34,976 nucleotides of DNA from Gammaproteobacteria bacterium (GTDB lineage: Bacteria; Pseudomonadota; Gammaproteobacteria; Legionellales; Legionellaceae): positions 1 through 34,976 of the forward strand of contig JAUICE010000018.1 of NCBI GenBank assembly GCA_030428185.1. Direction: 5' to 3'. The notes beneath the pieces were generated by a model. That model was not told the DNA's origin. It worked only from the letters and a program-made list of their open reading frames with translations, and did no database searches. Both the position numbers and the translations under genes were made by a program. Each line of letters opens with the position of its first letter. Position 1 is the stretch's first letter. Shown in pieces: positions 26,984-34,818 of this stretch.

Positions 26984-27291
26984 AGTTTTAACACCTTTAT
27001 CAAAACGGGAAACTCTTTACTTTTCAAGTACTATGTACGATTAGGTCGAGACTTCTACAATTTAAGTCATGATCTTGAAGATATTATTGCTGTTATTGAT
27101 GGCAGAGACACTTTAATTGAAGAAGTGAATCATTCGGATAATAGATTGAAAGATTTTTTAAAAAATGAGTTTAGTAAATTAATTCTAAATGATGATTTTA
27201 AAAGCGCTCTTCCAGCATGCTAGGTTATGGATCTCAGTCCAATGAGCGCGCAGCTATTATTTGGGAAAAGCTTTTAAAACTTGCAGCTTAA
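26984..27291 (+). pseudogene. Nucleotidyltransferase-like remnant, frameshifted
   Basis: One frame reads LLFKYYVRLGRDFYNLSHDL followed by EDIIAVIDGRDTLIEEV and continues to ALPAC before a TAG at about 27221. Shifting one base continues in sense as LGYGSQSNERAAIIWEKL to a stop at 27289. The SHDLEDIIAVIDGR pattern is that of a widespread uncharacterised family of small predicted nucleotidyltransferases found with toxin-antitoxin and defence genes. The N-terminal part is missing. Family recognition is from memory and moderate. Confidence 0.5.
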
Positions 27292-27420
27292 AGCTTCCTG
27301 CTTTAAACGTTTTAATATCATTTAAATAGAATAGTTATAAGTAACATGCCTGAAAGCTGCAAGAAGCTAACTAACAAAATAATCAAAAAATGTTATTTAT
27401 TTTTTTTGCTTTAGTATATT

Positions 27421-27442
27421 GGTCACAGTAATTAGTGTGACC
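27421..27442. promoter_or_regulatory. 7-bp inverted repeat upstream of the antitoxin gene
   Basis: GGTCACA (27421-27427) and TGTGACC (27436-27442) flank 8 bases. The left arm with its neighbours also matches the integrase-tail motif seen at 24196 and 30271. It may be an operator or a leftover element end. Confidence 0.35.
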
Positions 27443-27496
27443 GATAACCCAATACATTATGCTAAATCTATAGGGAACCAATGATTGATCAATAAT

Positions 27497-27525
27497 TTGA
27501 CATGACCAATATAATGGTCTATTAT
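27497..27525 (+). promoter_or_regulatory. Antitoxin-toxin promoter with operator in the spacer
   Basis: TTGACA (27497-27502) and TATTAT (27520-27525) are separated by 17 bases. The spacer contains GACCA (27504-27508) and TGGTC (27515-27519), an inverted repeat ideally placed for repression by the antitoxin complex, as is known for YefM/RelB-type systems. Confidence 0.7.
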
Positions 27526-27562
27526 TAGTTCTATTTAAAGGTCATTTTAAATGAGGTGTGTT

Positions 27563-27814
27563 ATGCAATCCTTATATGCAACGCAAGTAGCTAGCATCAG
27601 TGAGCTGAAAAAAAATCCTTCTAAATTAATCAATGATTCAGATGGGAGTCCAGTAGCTATTTTAAATCATAATACTGCTGCTGCTTATTTAGTACCTGTA
27701 GAATTATTTGAAAAAATGATGGAAATGCTAGATGAACGTGAGCTGGAAAATATCGTGTCTAAACGTCTATCTGATAAATCTAAGCCAGTTAAAGTTGACT
27801 TAGATCACTTATAA
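27563..27814 (+). CDS. YefM/Phd-type (StbD-like) antitoxin
   Basis: An 83-residue antitoxin. YATQVASISELKKNPSKLI and AILNHNTAAAYLVPVELFEKM are the N-terminal DNA-binding pattern of the Phd/YefM family; the C-terminal part should wrap around the toxin. The ATG at 27563 has GAGG six bases upstream and matches the usual N-terminus; an in-frame ATG at 27551 is possible. Its 3' end overlaps the toxin frame by 11 bases. The last residues are LDHL, where relatives often have an Asp that comes with the toxin ATG. Confidence 0.9.
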   Translation: MQSLYATQVASISELKKNPSKLINDSDGSPVAILNHNTAAAYLVPVELFEKMMEMLDERELENIVSKRLSDKSKPVKVDLDHL

Positions 27815-28091
27815 TCTATATTTTCACCCTCTCGCTCTAAAAGAATGGAAAAAACTAGCGCCATCCATTCAACAGCAATTTAAAAAAGCATTTAAAAAGC
27901 GACTAGAGTCACCACATGTAAAAAGTTCTGCTCTACGCGGGAAACTTAAAAACTGTTACAAGGTAAAGCTAAGAGATTCTGGATATAGACTTGTTTATTC
28001 TGTTGAAGACAATGAGTTAAAGATCATGATAGTTGCTATAGGAAAGAGAGATAAAAGCCATGCTTATCTGCTTGCTGAGAAACGACAATAG
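27804..28091 (+). pseudogene. RelE/StbE-type mRNA interferase toxin lacking a normal start codon
   Basis: The 95-codon frame gives a complete RelE-family protein: (I)TYNLYFHPLALKEWKKL, then the catalytic region CYKVKLRDSGYRLVYSV with both lysines and Arg, and AIGKRDKSHAYLL with Arg and Tyr. Such toxins cut mRNA on the ribosome. The codon where the family starts is ATC (27804), preceded directly by TAG, and no ATG, GTG or TTG lies early in frame. A G-to-C change in GATGAC to GATCAC explains both the lost ATG and the Asp-to-His change in the overlapping antitoxin. The toxin is either silenced or started weakly from ATC. Everything else is intact, so loss is recent. Confidence 0.85.
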
Positions 28092-28279
28092 TTCATGCAA
28101 AATATTGAGGGTAAAAATAAGCACAGGATACTTAGGGCACAAATGGTCACCTATCTAGCTTTGCCAAAACGTGTCCTAGTTATGGCTTTTTGTGACTGTA
28201 ATGTGACTGTTTCAGGCAGTTTTTAAGTCAACAATGCATCGTAAGGTGTTAATTTTTATCAAATTTAAAATTTAAGTTG
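28092..28279. other. Non-coding block preceding attachment copy B
   Basis: About 127 bp ending at the tRNA-Arg fragment are nearly the same as the block before attachment copy C at 30278-30393. On the reverse strand it reads NSHITVTKSHN then a stop, then DTFW, which looks like a decayed integrase tail. No functional gene is seen. Confidence 0.5.
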
Positions 28280-28306
28280 TTGGCTTCGAACCAAGTGGTC
28301 GGGAGT
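28280..28306. repeat. tRNA-Arg fragment B (27 bp)
   Basis: Identical to tRNA-Arg from the anticodon stem into the T arm (ttggcttcgaac to gggagt), then it breaks off directly into palindromic element B. It marks the border between cassettes 2 and 3. Confidence 0.85.
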
Positions 28307-28385
28307 CGACTAATATTTTTACGTAGAGCGCGTAAGCGCGGTAAAAATATTAGGGCGCCGTAGGGGCTCGTAGGGATTTAAGGTG
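28307..28385. repeat. Palindromic element, copy B
   Basis: CTAATATTTTTA (28310-28321) and TAAAAATATTAG (28342-28353) with the same GCGC-gtaa-GCGC inner hairpin as copy A. The right part is shortened and joins the integrase remnant at an AGCGC shared with that gene, which suggests a deletion at short homology. Confidence 0.75.
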
Positions 28386-28845
28386 AAGCGAAGCGCAAAA
28401 CCATATCATAGTTATACCAACCACCTAGTTGCTGCAGCTCTTGAAGACTTGCACCATTTTTTACATGCTAACTTGACCAAGTGTGACGTAAGTCATGCCA
28501 TTTAACATTTTCTAAGCCCGCTCGCCACTATGTGTTTCGCCACGCATGATTATTACATCTGCTCACGGGTTTCCTTTGTAAGTAAAAGCGTGATTAGTTT
28601 GTTTACCTTTGCAGGATTTTAGAATTGCTAATGTTTTCTGGTTTAAAGGTACAGGTATCGTTTGGTTAGTTTTAGAGTCTTCAGGGTTTACTAAAGCGTG
28701 CTTTTTCTCCAAGTTGATATCTTGCCATTTTAATCCAGTTACATTTGATTGCATTAATCCCGTTGCTAAAGTGAACGCTGCCATTAACCTTAAGTGCTTT
28801 GGTAGCTCAGAAAGTAACGTATCAGCTTCCTTACATGCAATCTCT
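28386..28845 (-). pseudogene. Tyrosine integrase remnant 2
   Basis: A longer piece of the same integrase family as at 24194. It reads EADTLLSELPKHLRLMAAFT, then LATGLMQSNVTGLKWQDINL, and on to HAFTYKGNP. A frameshift then leads to VSRCNNHAWRN, a stop, WHDLRHTWSS, a stop, and LQELQQLGGWYNYDMVLRF. The first catalytic Arg of the TGLRxxN motif is Met here, and the nucleophile Tyr codon is replaced by TTC at the deletion junction. It cannot be active. Confidence 0.85.
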
Positions 28846-28904
28846 TAAATTAAAATTTCAGTGCCTAACGCAATAAAATTTACTGTACCACTACAGGGAG
28901 ACAA

Positions 28905-28958
28905 ATGATGTTGACTGTGTTGTCGGTGTTATTTCTCTGTGGCGTGATCTTGTTGTAG
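28905..28958 (+). CDS. Possible 17-residue hydrophobic peptide
   Basis: MMLTVLSVLFLCGVILL would form one membrane helix. GGGAG lies 4 bases before the first ATG. Very short hydrophobic peptides with good ribosome sites are known as type I toxins or regulators, but the size makes chance likely. Confidence 0.25.
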   Translation: MMLTVLSVLFLCGVILL

Positions 28959-28971
28959 GAAACAGATGAGA

Positions 28972-30177
28972 TCAGGCTAGCTGCGATAAAAATGTCTTAA
29001 TAGGCACAATTTTTATTGCATCTATTGTAAATAGATCAATATCAATGTATTCCATATCAAAGGCTAGCTGAAATACATGAGGAACATTTAGTTGCTTTTG
29101 GTAGAATCTTAAGTTATCACTGAGTGGTTGCTTATGGCTAGATTTGACTTCAGCCATAATCCAAGGTTGATGATTTTGAGTTATTAAAAAATCGACCTCG
29201 CGTTTATCCTTGTTCCTCAAATAATACAAACCAAACTCGCCTTGACCGGTATTATTCCATAGTGTAATCGCTTTTAGTAAATGTATGGCGACTAAATTTT
29301 CTATCATTGCCCCTTTGTCAGGACATAATGACCAGTCATAAAGGTACGTTTTGGGGGCTTTTAATATGGAACGGTTTACATTTTTAGTCCAAGGATAAAT
29401 ATTAAAGCAAAAGTAGGTGTTTTCTAGTAAGTTAAACCAGTTCCTTATGGTTGCTTCGGAAACTCTGATTTTAGTGGCTAAGTTGGAGTAGTTTGTTTGG
29501 CTTCCAGTTTGGGAAATAATTAATTGGCCTAGCAGTTCTAACTGATCGATGTTTTGGATATTTGCATAATCTCTTATTTCTTCCCTAAACAACTGGGATA
29601 ATCGCGAACTTTGCCATAGAGTTGAAAACTCATCTTCGTCTTTTGTGTATGGCTCTGGATAGCCTCCCCGTTGAATGAGAGTAGACCATGCCTTGGAATT
29701 TAATTCGGATTGGGGTTGAAGAATTTTCTTTTGATAAGGAAGTTGTAAGAGCTCATGTACGGATAACGGGAAAATCTGATAATTAAAATATCGCCCCATT
29801 AAACTGTCTCCGCCTTTATTATAAACATCTAACTTTGCAGAGCCGGTAACAATGATGGTTAGTTTTTCTTTATATTGATCGTAAATACCTTTTATAAAAT
29901 TTTTCCAGTTTTTAAATTTATGAATTTCATCGAAGATGATGCAAGGCTTTGTTTGGGCTAATGAACTTAGCAAGTGGTTATCTATATACGCAAAAATATT
30001 TTCTAGTATCAGTTTTCTATGATTGACATTATCCCAGTTTAAATAACTATGCTCATTGGTTTGAAAGGTTTTGGCGATAGTCGTTTTTCCTACTTGCCTA
30101 GAACCGGAAATAAAAATCATTTGAGAATATTTATCAATATGGCTTTGTATTATTTCTTGATAGGAACGTCTAATCAT
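28972..30177 (-). CDS. AAA ATPase with DUF4143 domain, second type
   Basis: A 401-residue relative of the gene at 22345, clearly divergent in sequence. Walker A GSRQVGKT is at residues 25-32, Walker B CIIFDEIHKF near 80, and VTGSAKLDV follows. The DUF4143 part has a helix-turn-helix-like VSEATIRNWFNLLEN, and then DKREVDFLI...WIMAEVKSS, again the E-x-D...E-x-K nuclease-like pattern. Its function is unknown. It is the last gene of cassette 3, about 220 bp before tRNA-Arg fragment C, the same place its relative holds in cassette 1. Confidence 0.9.
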   Translation of the reverse strand: MIRRSYQEIIQSHIDKYSQMIFISGSRQVGKTTIAKTFQTNEHSYLNWDNVNHRKLILENIFAYIDNHLLSSLAQTKPCIIFDEIHKFKNWKNFIKGIYDQYKEKLTIIVTGSAKLDVYNKGGDSLMGRYFNYQIFPLSVHELLQLPYQKKILQPQSELNSKAWSTLIQRGGYPEPYTKDEDEFSTLWQSSRLSQLFREEIRDYANIQNIDQLELLGQLIISQTGSQTNYSNLATKIRVSEATIRNWFNLLENTYFCFNIYPWTKNVNRSILKAPKTYLYDWSLCPDKGAMIENLVAIHLLKAITLWNNTGQGEFGLYYLRNKDKREVDFLITQNHQPWIMAEVKSSHKQPLSDNLRFYQKQLNVPHVFQLAFDMEYIDIDLFTIDAIKIVPIKTFLSQLA

Positions 30178-30393
30178 TAGTGCTTTTCGAGTTGGTCGCG
30201 TCTAATTCGAATTGTAGTAACTTTTTAGTTGTTTTTCAATGCTTCATAATTACCGTGGGTTGAATGAATTACTGTGACCAAAAGGTGTCTGGGTTATGGC
30301 TTTTTGTGACTATAATGTGGCTGTTTCAGGCAGTTTTTAAGTCAACAATGCATCGTAACGTGTTGATTTTTATCAAATTTAAAATTTGATTTG

Positions 30394-30419
30394 TTGGCTT
30401 CGAACTTTAGTGGCCGGGG
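30394..30419. repeat. tRNA-Arg fragment C (degenerate)
   Basis: ttggcttcgaac followed by tttagtggccgggg keeps the anticodon region and part of the variable and T arms of tRNA-Arg with several changes. Palindromic element C follows directly. Confidence 0.7.
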
Positions 30420-30466
30420 TCGACTAATATTTTTACGATAAGCGCAAAGCGCGGTAAAAATATGAG
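30420..30466. repeat. Palindromic element, copy C
   Basis: CTAATATTTTTA (30424-30435) and TAAAAATATGAG (30455-30466, one mismatch) with an inner GCGC-aaa-GCGC. The downstream part seen in copies A and B is missing. Confidence 0.65.
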
Positions 30467-30611
30467 CGTTTGCTCTTTTAAGGGCTAAACTATCTGCAAT
30501 TCGAAACTCATGAAGCTGATGATGCCCCTATCCTTTCATAATGATCGTTTTTAGATACCGAATCATCATCACAAGCGATCCCGGGTGAAAACTTAATCGG
30601 AGGATACCTTT

Positions 30612-30641
30612 ATGGTGACAGTTTATTTTAACTGTCACCAT
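30612..30641 (-). terminator. Perfect 12-bp hairpin after the 461-residue gene
   Basis: ATGGTGACAGTT and AACTGTCACCAT pair with a 6-base loop, 28 bases beyond the stop of the reverse-strand gene. No T tract follows on that strand, so termination is likely but not certain. Confidence 0.5.
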
Positions 30642-30668
30642 CTGTTGGCATTAAACAGGATATTCGAG

Positions 30669-32054
30669 TTAACAAACCCGCGTAATAGGGGCTTTACTCT
30701 CATAAGGGTCTGCCAGGTCACTTTCATCGGTTTTTTTGGGGACTTTAGTAGGTGGTTGAGATACAGGGGAGAAGAATGAGCTCCGGCTTTCTGATTTATA
30801 CTGCTTTTCATCTGGAATAGTTATAACACCGTGTGTGGCTGTATCACCGAAAGTGTCCACGAAGTTAGACGGTAGTTTTTCTTGGCCGGCAAGCTCTTTT
30901 GCTTTATCAAAATTCATTAGATTAAATGTATCATCATCACATGATAAGACGACGGCACATTCTGACCTATCTTTATTGTAGTAAATAGCATGCATTGCAA
31001 ACGCATCTTTCACTATGCGAGAAGCTCTATCACCGGGTTTTTCTAGGATGTTACCACCGTTGATTAAATAAACGTTTGATGGTTTAGGGGGGGTGATACT
31101 TTCCTTGTGCTCACTTTCTTGAGACCAATCAACGACGCCATTTTTAACTTTCATTGCTGGTGGGGCCGCCTGGGTGACAGCTCTGTCTAGATCTCCGTAA
31201 TTGAGCTTAGCTTGCCCAAAAGCTAACGACATGTTTAAAAGTTGCCACTCTTGAACCGTCACAAGCCGCATTTTAAATCCTTTATCTTTAGAGATTTGAG
31301 GGCTTATCAGCGCATGTGCGTCCCCTATGCCATTTGGATTTAGGAACAAATCCATCCTATAACCTGAATAGGAAGAATCACAAATATCCCACTGCTCAGG
31401 AGTGTCATGAATTTTTGCAAATCTTACTTTCTTTTCTGATCCTTCAACGGGACAGGTAAATGTTTCGTTATAACGCGTAAAGTAATCTGAATCGCTCAAG
31501 TAAGCTACTATTTTACCGCGGAATTCATCAACATCAGCTGGAGCTCGGATAGGTTTGAATTCTATATTGAGCGGGTCTACTAAGCGGATATTTTTTATTA
31601 TGTCTTCATAGGTGACTTTATTTTTAGCTCTGACATCTTGAAATTGTAAGACTCTATTTCGGACATCAATTCGTATTTTTTTGTATAACTCTTCTGGTAA
31701 TATATTTGAGTTTCTTGCTTTTATTAACATCCACTCAAGTGGATGCAGTTGTTCGGATATATTGATTGTTTCTGCAATATGATCTCTACGAAATTTTGAC
31801 ATCTCCGAATATTCTTGTAAGGGAGAGATTTCTGTATGGTCAAAAGAATGGCTAGTGATTCCCGCGCCGGGAAATGGCATATGTACTGCAGACCGGACAG
31901 TTCCACGTATTCTTGATTGTTCTTCGTTTATATCATAGTTGTCACTTTCTTCATCTGAATTTACATTATAGTAAAATTTAACCCAATTTAACTTATCGCT
32001 GATTTCTATTGCTTTCAGCTCGGTAGGATTTTCTAATTCATAATAAAAGGACAT
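30669..32054 (-). CDS. Unknown protein, effector-like
   Basis: A 461-residue protein without recognised domains. The ATG at 32054 is preferred: AAGAGG lies upstream and the protein turns hydrophilic there (MSFYYELENPTELKAIEISD). The frame is open to a GTG at 32291, but the extra 79 residues are an odd mix of Phe, Ser and His without a ribosome site. The body is soluble and mixed; RRDHIAETINISEQLHPLEW and SDSDYFTRYNETFTCPVEGS are typical stretches. The C-terminal 60 residues are Ser/Pro/Lys-rich with acidic patches (KKTDESDLADPYESKAP). It lies next to an ankyrin/U-box gene in the same direction, 279 bases apart on the chosen start, which hints at an effector pair. Confidence 0.6.
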   Translation of the reverse strand: MSFYYELENPTELKAIEISDKLNWVKFYYNVNSDEESDNYDINEEQSRIRGTVRSAVHMPFPGAGITSHSFDHTEISPLQEYSEMSKFRRDHIAETINISEQLHPLEWMLIKARNSNILPEELYKKIRIDVRNRVLQFQDVRAKNKVTYEDIIKNIRLVDPLNIEFKPIRAPADVDEFRGKIVAYLSDSDYFTRYNETFTCPVEGSEKKVRFAKIHDTPEQWDICDSSYSGYRMDLFLNPNGIGDAHALISPQISKDKGFKMRLVTVQEWQLLNMSLAFGQAKLNYGDLDRAVTQAAPPAMKVKNGVVDWSQESEHKESITPPKPSNVYLINGGNILEKPGDRASRIVKDAFAMHAIYYNKDRSECAVVLSCDDDTFNLMNFDKAKELAGQEKLPSNFVDTFGDTATHGVITIPDEKQYKSESRSSFFSPVSQPPTKVPKKTDESDLADPYESKAPITRVC

Positions 32055-32332
32055 AGAGATGGACCTCTTGAAAATTGGAGCTCTAATGAGAGCGCATGCT
32101 CTCATAATGAACTGTAAATGACAACTTATCCAATGAGTAGAGGGCTTAATTATCATCCCATTAGGTATAGTCGATGCGATTAGATGTGGGCGAGCAAGAG
32201 AAAGAAATGTCACCAAGAAAAAGCTACTAAAAATTCTAAATGATGAGAAGGGCATTAAGTCGTGAGTATTAACTGAATTATGTTGGAGCACCTGATTTCA
32301 GAATACCTATAAAAAATGACCTATTAACCTCT

Positions 32333-34048
32333 TTACATATTATGCTCATTGCCTTTTGTAGATTTATGCTCTTCCTGCTCTTTGTCCTGAGACGTTCTTT
32401 CACTGGTAAAAAAACTTGGTGCTGAGGAGGCTCGTGTCAGCACTCCAACTTGTTGAGACGAGCTAGCTGCAGGGGGTTTTGGTGTTTTATGTTCTTTATA
32501 AGCGCTATCGATCACTTTACGAGCTGTATTTATAGTATCTAAAGCTTGAAAATTTTTTATAAGTGTATTTCCTCTAAGGGGCTGGCGAGTTTGTGGGGAT
32601 GTATTACGTGTTTGGAGCCACTGCACTATAAAAGCCCTTTCATAAGTATGTCCATCCTCGGCCACGACAGGATCAGTAATACACTGAAGTGATATAGGAC
32701 ATTTTGGCCAAAATTCTAAAGCGATACGACCCTCTGGGTTAGACTCTGCGAAGCTCATCCTTTCTTGAATTGCCTCATTTAGTATGTCTCTAATCTGTGG
32801 AGTTATGTGAGTATCATTTTCGCATGTTTGTAGCATTTCAAGGGTTGTACTAGGATGTGCTGCAAGTACTTTAACTATTTCTGATTGATTATCTATTGAG
32901 GCGTGATGTAAAAGAGTCATATCACTCCTATGGGCTAAAGAGATATCCGCACCTGCTGCTAATAGCTCCTTAACTACATCAACATGACCTTGTTGTACTG
33001 CCATAAATAGCGGTGGCGTACCATCAGTTAAAGACTTATTTACGTCTGCCCCTGCTCTTAATAATGCTTTAACGGCATCTATATGGCCATTCTGTGCAGC
33101 CATAAAAAGTGGAGTTGCGCCAAACTCTTGATCAGTTACATCTTTATCAGCGCCTCTACTTAGTAATGCATTAACAGCATTAGCATGTCCCATCTTTGCC
33201 GCCATAAGCAGTGATGTGAGGCCATTACCTAATACCTTATTGACTTCAGCGCCGTGGTTTAGCAATGTTTCGATGACAGCACCATGTCCTACGTGCGCAG
33301 CTATGTAAAGTAGAGGGTGTCCATCTATCATTAAGTTTGCATCAACGCCGTGATCAAGCAGTGCACTAACAATCTTATCATATCCTCCTTCCACAGCCCT
33401 ATAAATCGGACTGCAGTCCATTTGACTATGGTCACCAGTACTATCTATATTTGCTTTAGCGCCGTTGTTTAGTAAGAAATTAACGATATCAGTGTGACCA
33501 TTACTTGCTGCAGCATAAAGTGGTGTTGCGCCATCAGGTAAAGGTTTATTTATATCTGCTTTTGCTTCTAGCAACATCTTAACGGTATCAATCTGACCAT
33601 TTTGCGCTGCTACATAAAGTGGCGTTGCGCCTTTATCTGTTGCTAGGTTCGGGTCAGCGTGCTTGGCTAGTAATGCGCTAACGACATTCTGGTGGCCGTG
33701 ATACGCTGCTATATAAAGTGGTGTTGCGCCATTGTTTTTTACTATATTTACATTAGCTTTTTTCTCAAGCAAGGCGTTAACAACATCAATATAGCCCTCC
33801 TGTGCAGCCATATAAAGTAGGCTAGCTTTATGTTTTTTTGATGCATGGTGATTAATGATCTTATCAGGGAATTGATTAATTAATTCGATGGCAATTTCTC
33901 TATGCTCAGTCTTTAAAAGAAGATACATTGCTGAGCGACCGCGGGAATCATGAAGAGCAAAAATTTTCTTATGGTTGTTTTGAAAAAATGCTGCGATCTC
34001 TTCTTTAGAGTGATATCCATTAAGTAATTCTTTTAAGTTATCTAGCAT
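32333..34048 (-). CDS. Ankyrin-repeat U-box protein, probable E3 ubiquitin ligase effector
   Basis: A 571-residue protein. About ten ankyrin repeats run from residue 35 to 410, most with the full consensus (DGATPLYAAASNGHTDIVNF plus LLNNGA). A U-box follows at about 446-515: FWPKCPISLQCITDPVVAED, then GHTYERAFIVQWL and SPQTRQPL. U-boxes bind ubiquitin-charged E2 enzymes, and bacteria lack ubiquitin, so the protein should act inside a eukaryotic host with the ankyrins choosing the target. The tail has an acidic block DKEQEEH about 15 residues from the end, as in Dot/Icm substrates. AGGAGGG precedes the ATG by about 7 bases. Domain calls are firm; secretion is inferred. Confidence 0.92.
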   Translation of the reverse strand: MLDNLKELLNGYHSKEEIAAFFQNNHKKIFALHDSRGRSAMYLLLKTEHREIAIELINQFPDKIINHHASKKHKASLLYMAAQEGYIDVVNALLEKKANVNIVKNNGATPLYIAAYHGHQNVVSALLAKHADPNLATDKGATPLYVAAQNGQIDTVKMLLEAKADINKPLPDGATPLYAAASNGHTDIVNFLLNNGAKANIDSTGDHSQMDCSPIYRAVEGGYDKIVSALLDHGVDANLMIDGHPLLYIAAHVGHGAVIETLLNHGAEVNKVLGNGLTSLLMAAKMGHANAVNALLSRGADKDVTDQEFGATPLFMAAQNGHIDAVKALLRAGADVNKSLTDGTPPLFMAVQQGHVDVVKELLAAGADISLAHRSDMTLLHHASIDNQSEIVKVLAAHPSTTLEMLQTCENDTHITPQIRDILNEAIQERMSFAESNPEGRIALEFWPKCPISLQCITDPVVAEDGHTYERAFIVQWLQTRNTSPQTRQPLRGNTLIKNFQALDTINTARKVIDSAYKEHKTPKPPAASSSQQVGVLTRASSAPSFFTSERTSQDKEQEEHKSTKGNEHNM

Positions 34049-34209
34049 TGGTAGACCCTCCTAAATGGCCAACCCATATTGTTCTATAAGTATACGCAAA
34101 GACTGTTATATTTCCATAAAGAGCAATAAAAATACGCTAGCTCAGAATTTTTTAAAGATATTACATGTATATCAATAGGTTAAATTAGTTTTTTGTGCGT
34201 TAATACGCT

Positions 34210-34234
34210 CAATGGAAACCGAACTGCGCGTTTT
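34210..34234. repeat. 25-bp direct repeat, left copy
   Basis: The sequence starting caatggaaacc and ending gcgtttt recurs at 34819-34843 with four changes, all transitions. The pair flanks the broken P-loop kinase gene. Confidence 0.55.
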
Positions 34235-34265
34235 AGGCTTTTATATTATTTTTTAGGATGACTTG

Positions 34266-34776
34266 ATGTTAATTATTTTATCTGGACTACCTGGAACGGG
34301 CAAAAGCACTGTCAGTAAAGAGCTTTGTCATCAGCTAAAAGCTGTGTACCTTCGTATTGACTCTATTGAGCAAGGGATTCGTGAAGCATTTCAGTACAAC
34401 GATAATTAAGAATGCTAAAGTAGTCGCAGAAGGATATATGGCGGCTTATGCGATTGCTTCAGATAATTTACAAATAGGTCATAAGGTTGTTGCTGACTCT
34501 GTCAACCCTATTGAGCTAACAAGAAAAGCTTGGCGAGATGTTACCATAAAGAATAACAAACCATTTCTAGAGGTCGAAATAATTTGTAGTGATAAAGAGC
34601 AGCATAGACACAGGGTTGAAACAAGATGCTCTGATATTAAAGGCTTAACAGTACCGACTTGGGAGGATGTTATTAATCGTGACTATCAACCATGGCAGAG
34701 AGAACATGTTCTGATTGATACAGCTATAGCCTCCGCTGAAGAGGCGGTTTCAATCATTTGCTCTCGCATAGTTTAA
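34266..34776 (+). pseudogene. P-loop (AAA_33-type) kinase, frameshifted
   Basis: The gene starts MLIILSGLPGTGKSTVSKEL with a clear Walker A, continues RIDSIEQGIREAF, and stops at 34407. The next frame carries on at once with IIKNAKVVAEGYMAAYAIAS, then VVADSVNPIELTRKAWRD and WQREHVLIDTAIASAEEA to 34776. The two halves together match the common 170-residue predicted kinases of this fold. A one-base deletion or two-base insertion near 34390-34405 broke it. The function was probably phosphorylation of a small molecule; the substrate is unknown. Confidence 0.85.
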
Positions 34777-34789
34777 ATCTTGAGATAAT

Positions 34790-34815
34790 AAAGCCCATGT
34801 GAACATGAGCTTTAT
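34790..34815. terminator. Hairpin after the kinase pseudogene
   Basis: TAAAGC, one mismatch and CATGT pair with ACATG and GCTTTA, 14 bases after the stop. There is no T tract. Confidence 0.4.
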
Positions 34816-34818
34816 ACC

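Larger units (their letters stand above)
30178..30668. other. Non-coding region with attachment copy C and hairpin
   Basis: No gene is seen. An integrase-tail motif (DTFWSQ plus stop, reverse strand) lies at 30269-30290, followed by the conserved pre-attachment block, tRNA-Arg fragment C and palindromic element C. A GATGATGCCCC/GATCATCATC-type patch near 30515-30570 shows nothing clear. The hairpin at 30612 ends the region. Confidence 0.5.

Noticed and set aside
28609-28848. Forward frame of 79 codons over integrase remnant 2
   Set aside because: The reverse strand carries clear integrase motifs here.
32055-32291. 79-codon N-terminal extension of the 461-residue protein with a membrane-like segment
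   Set aside because: Starts with GTG lacking a ribosome site, while the internal ATG has one and begins protein-like sequence. Kept as an alternative only.
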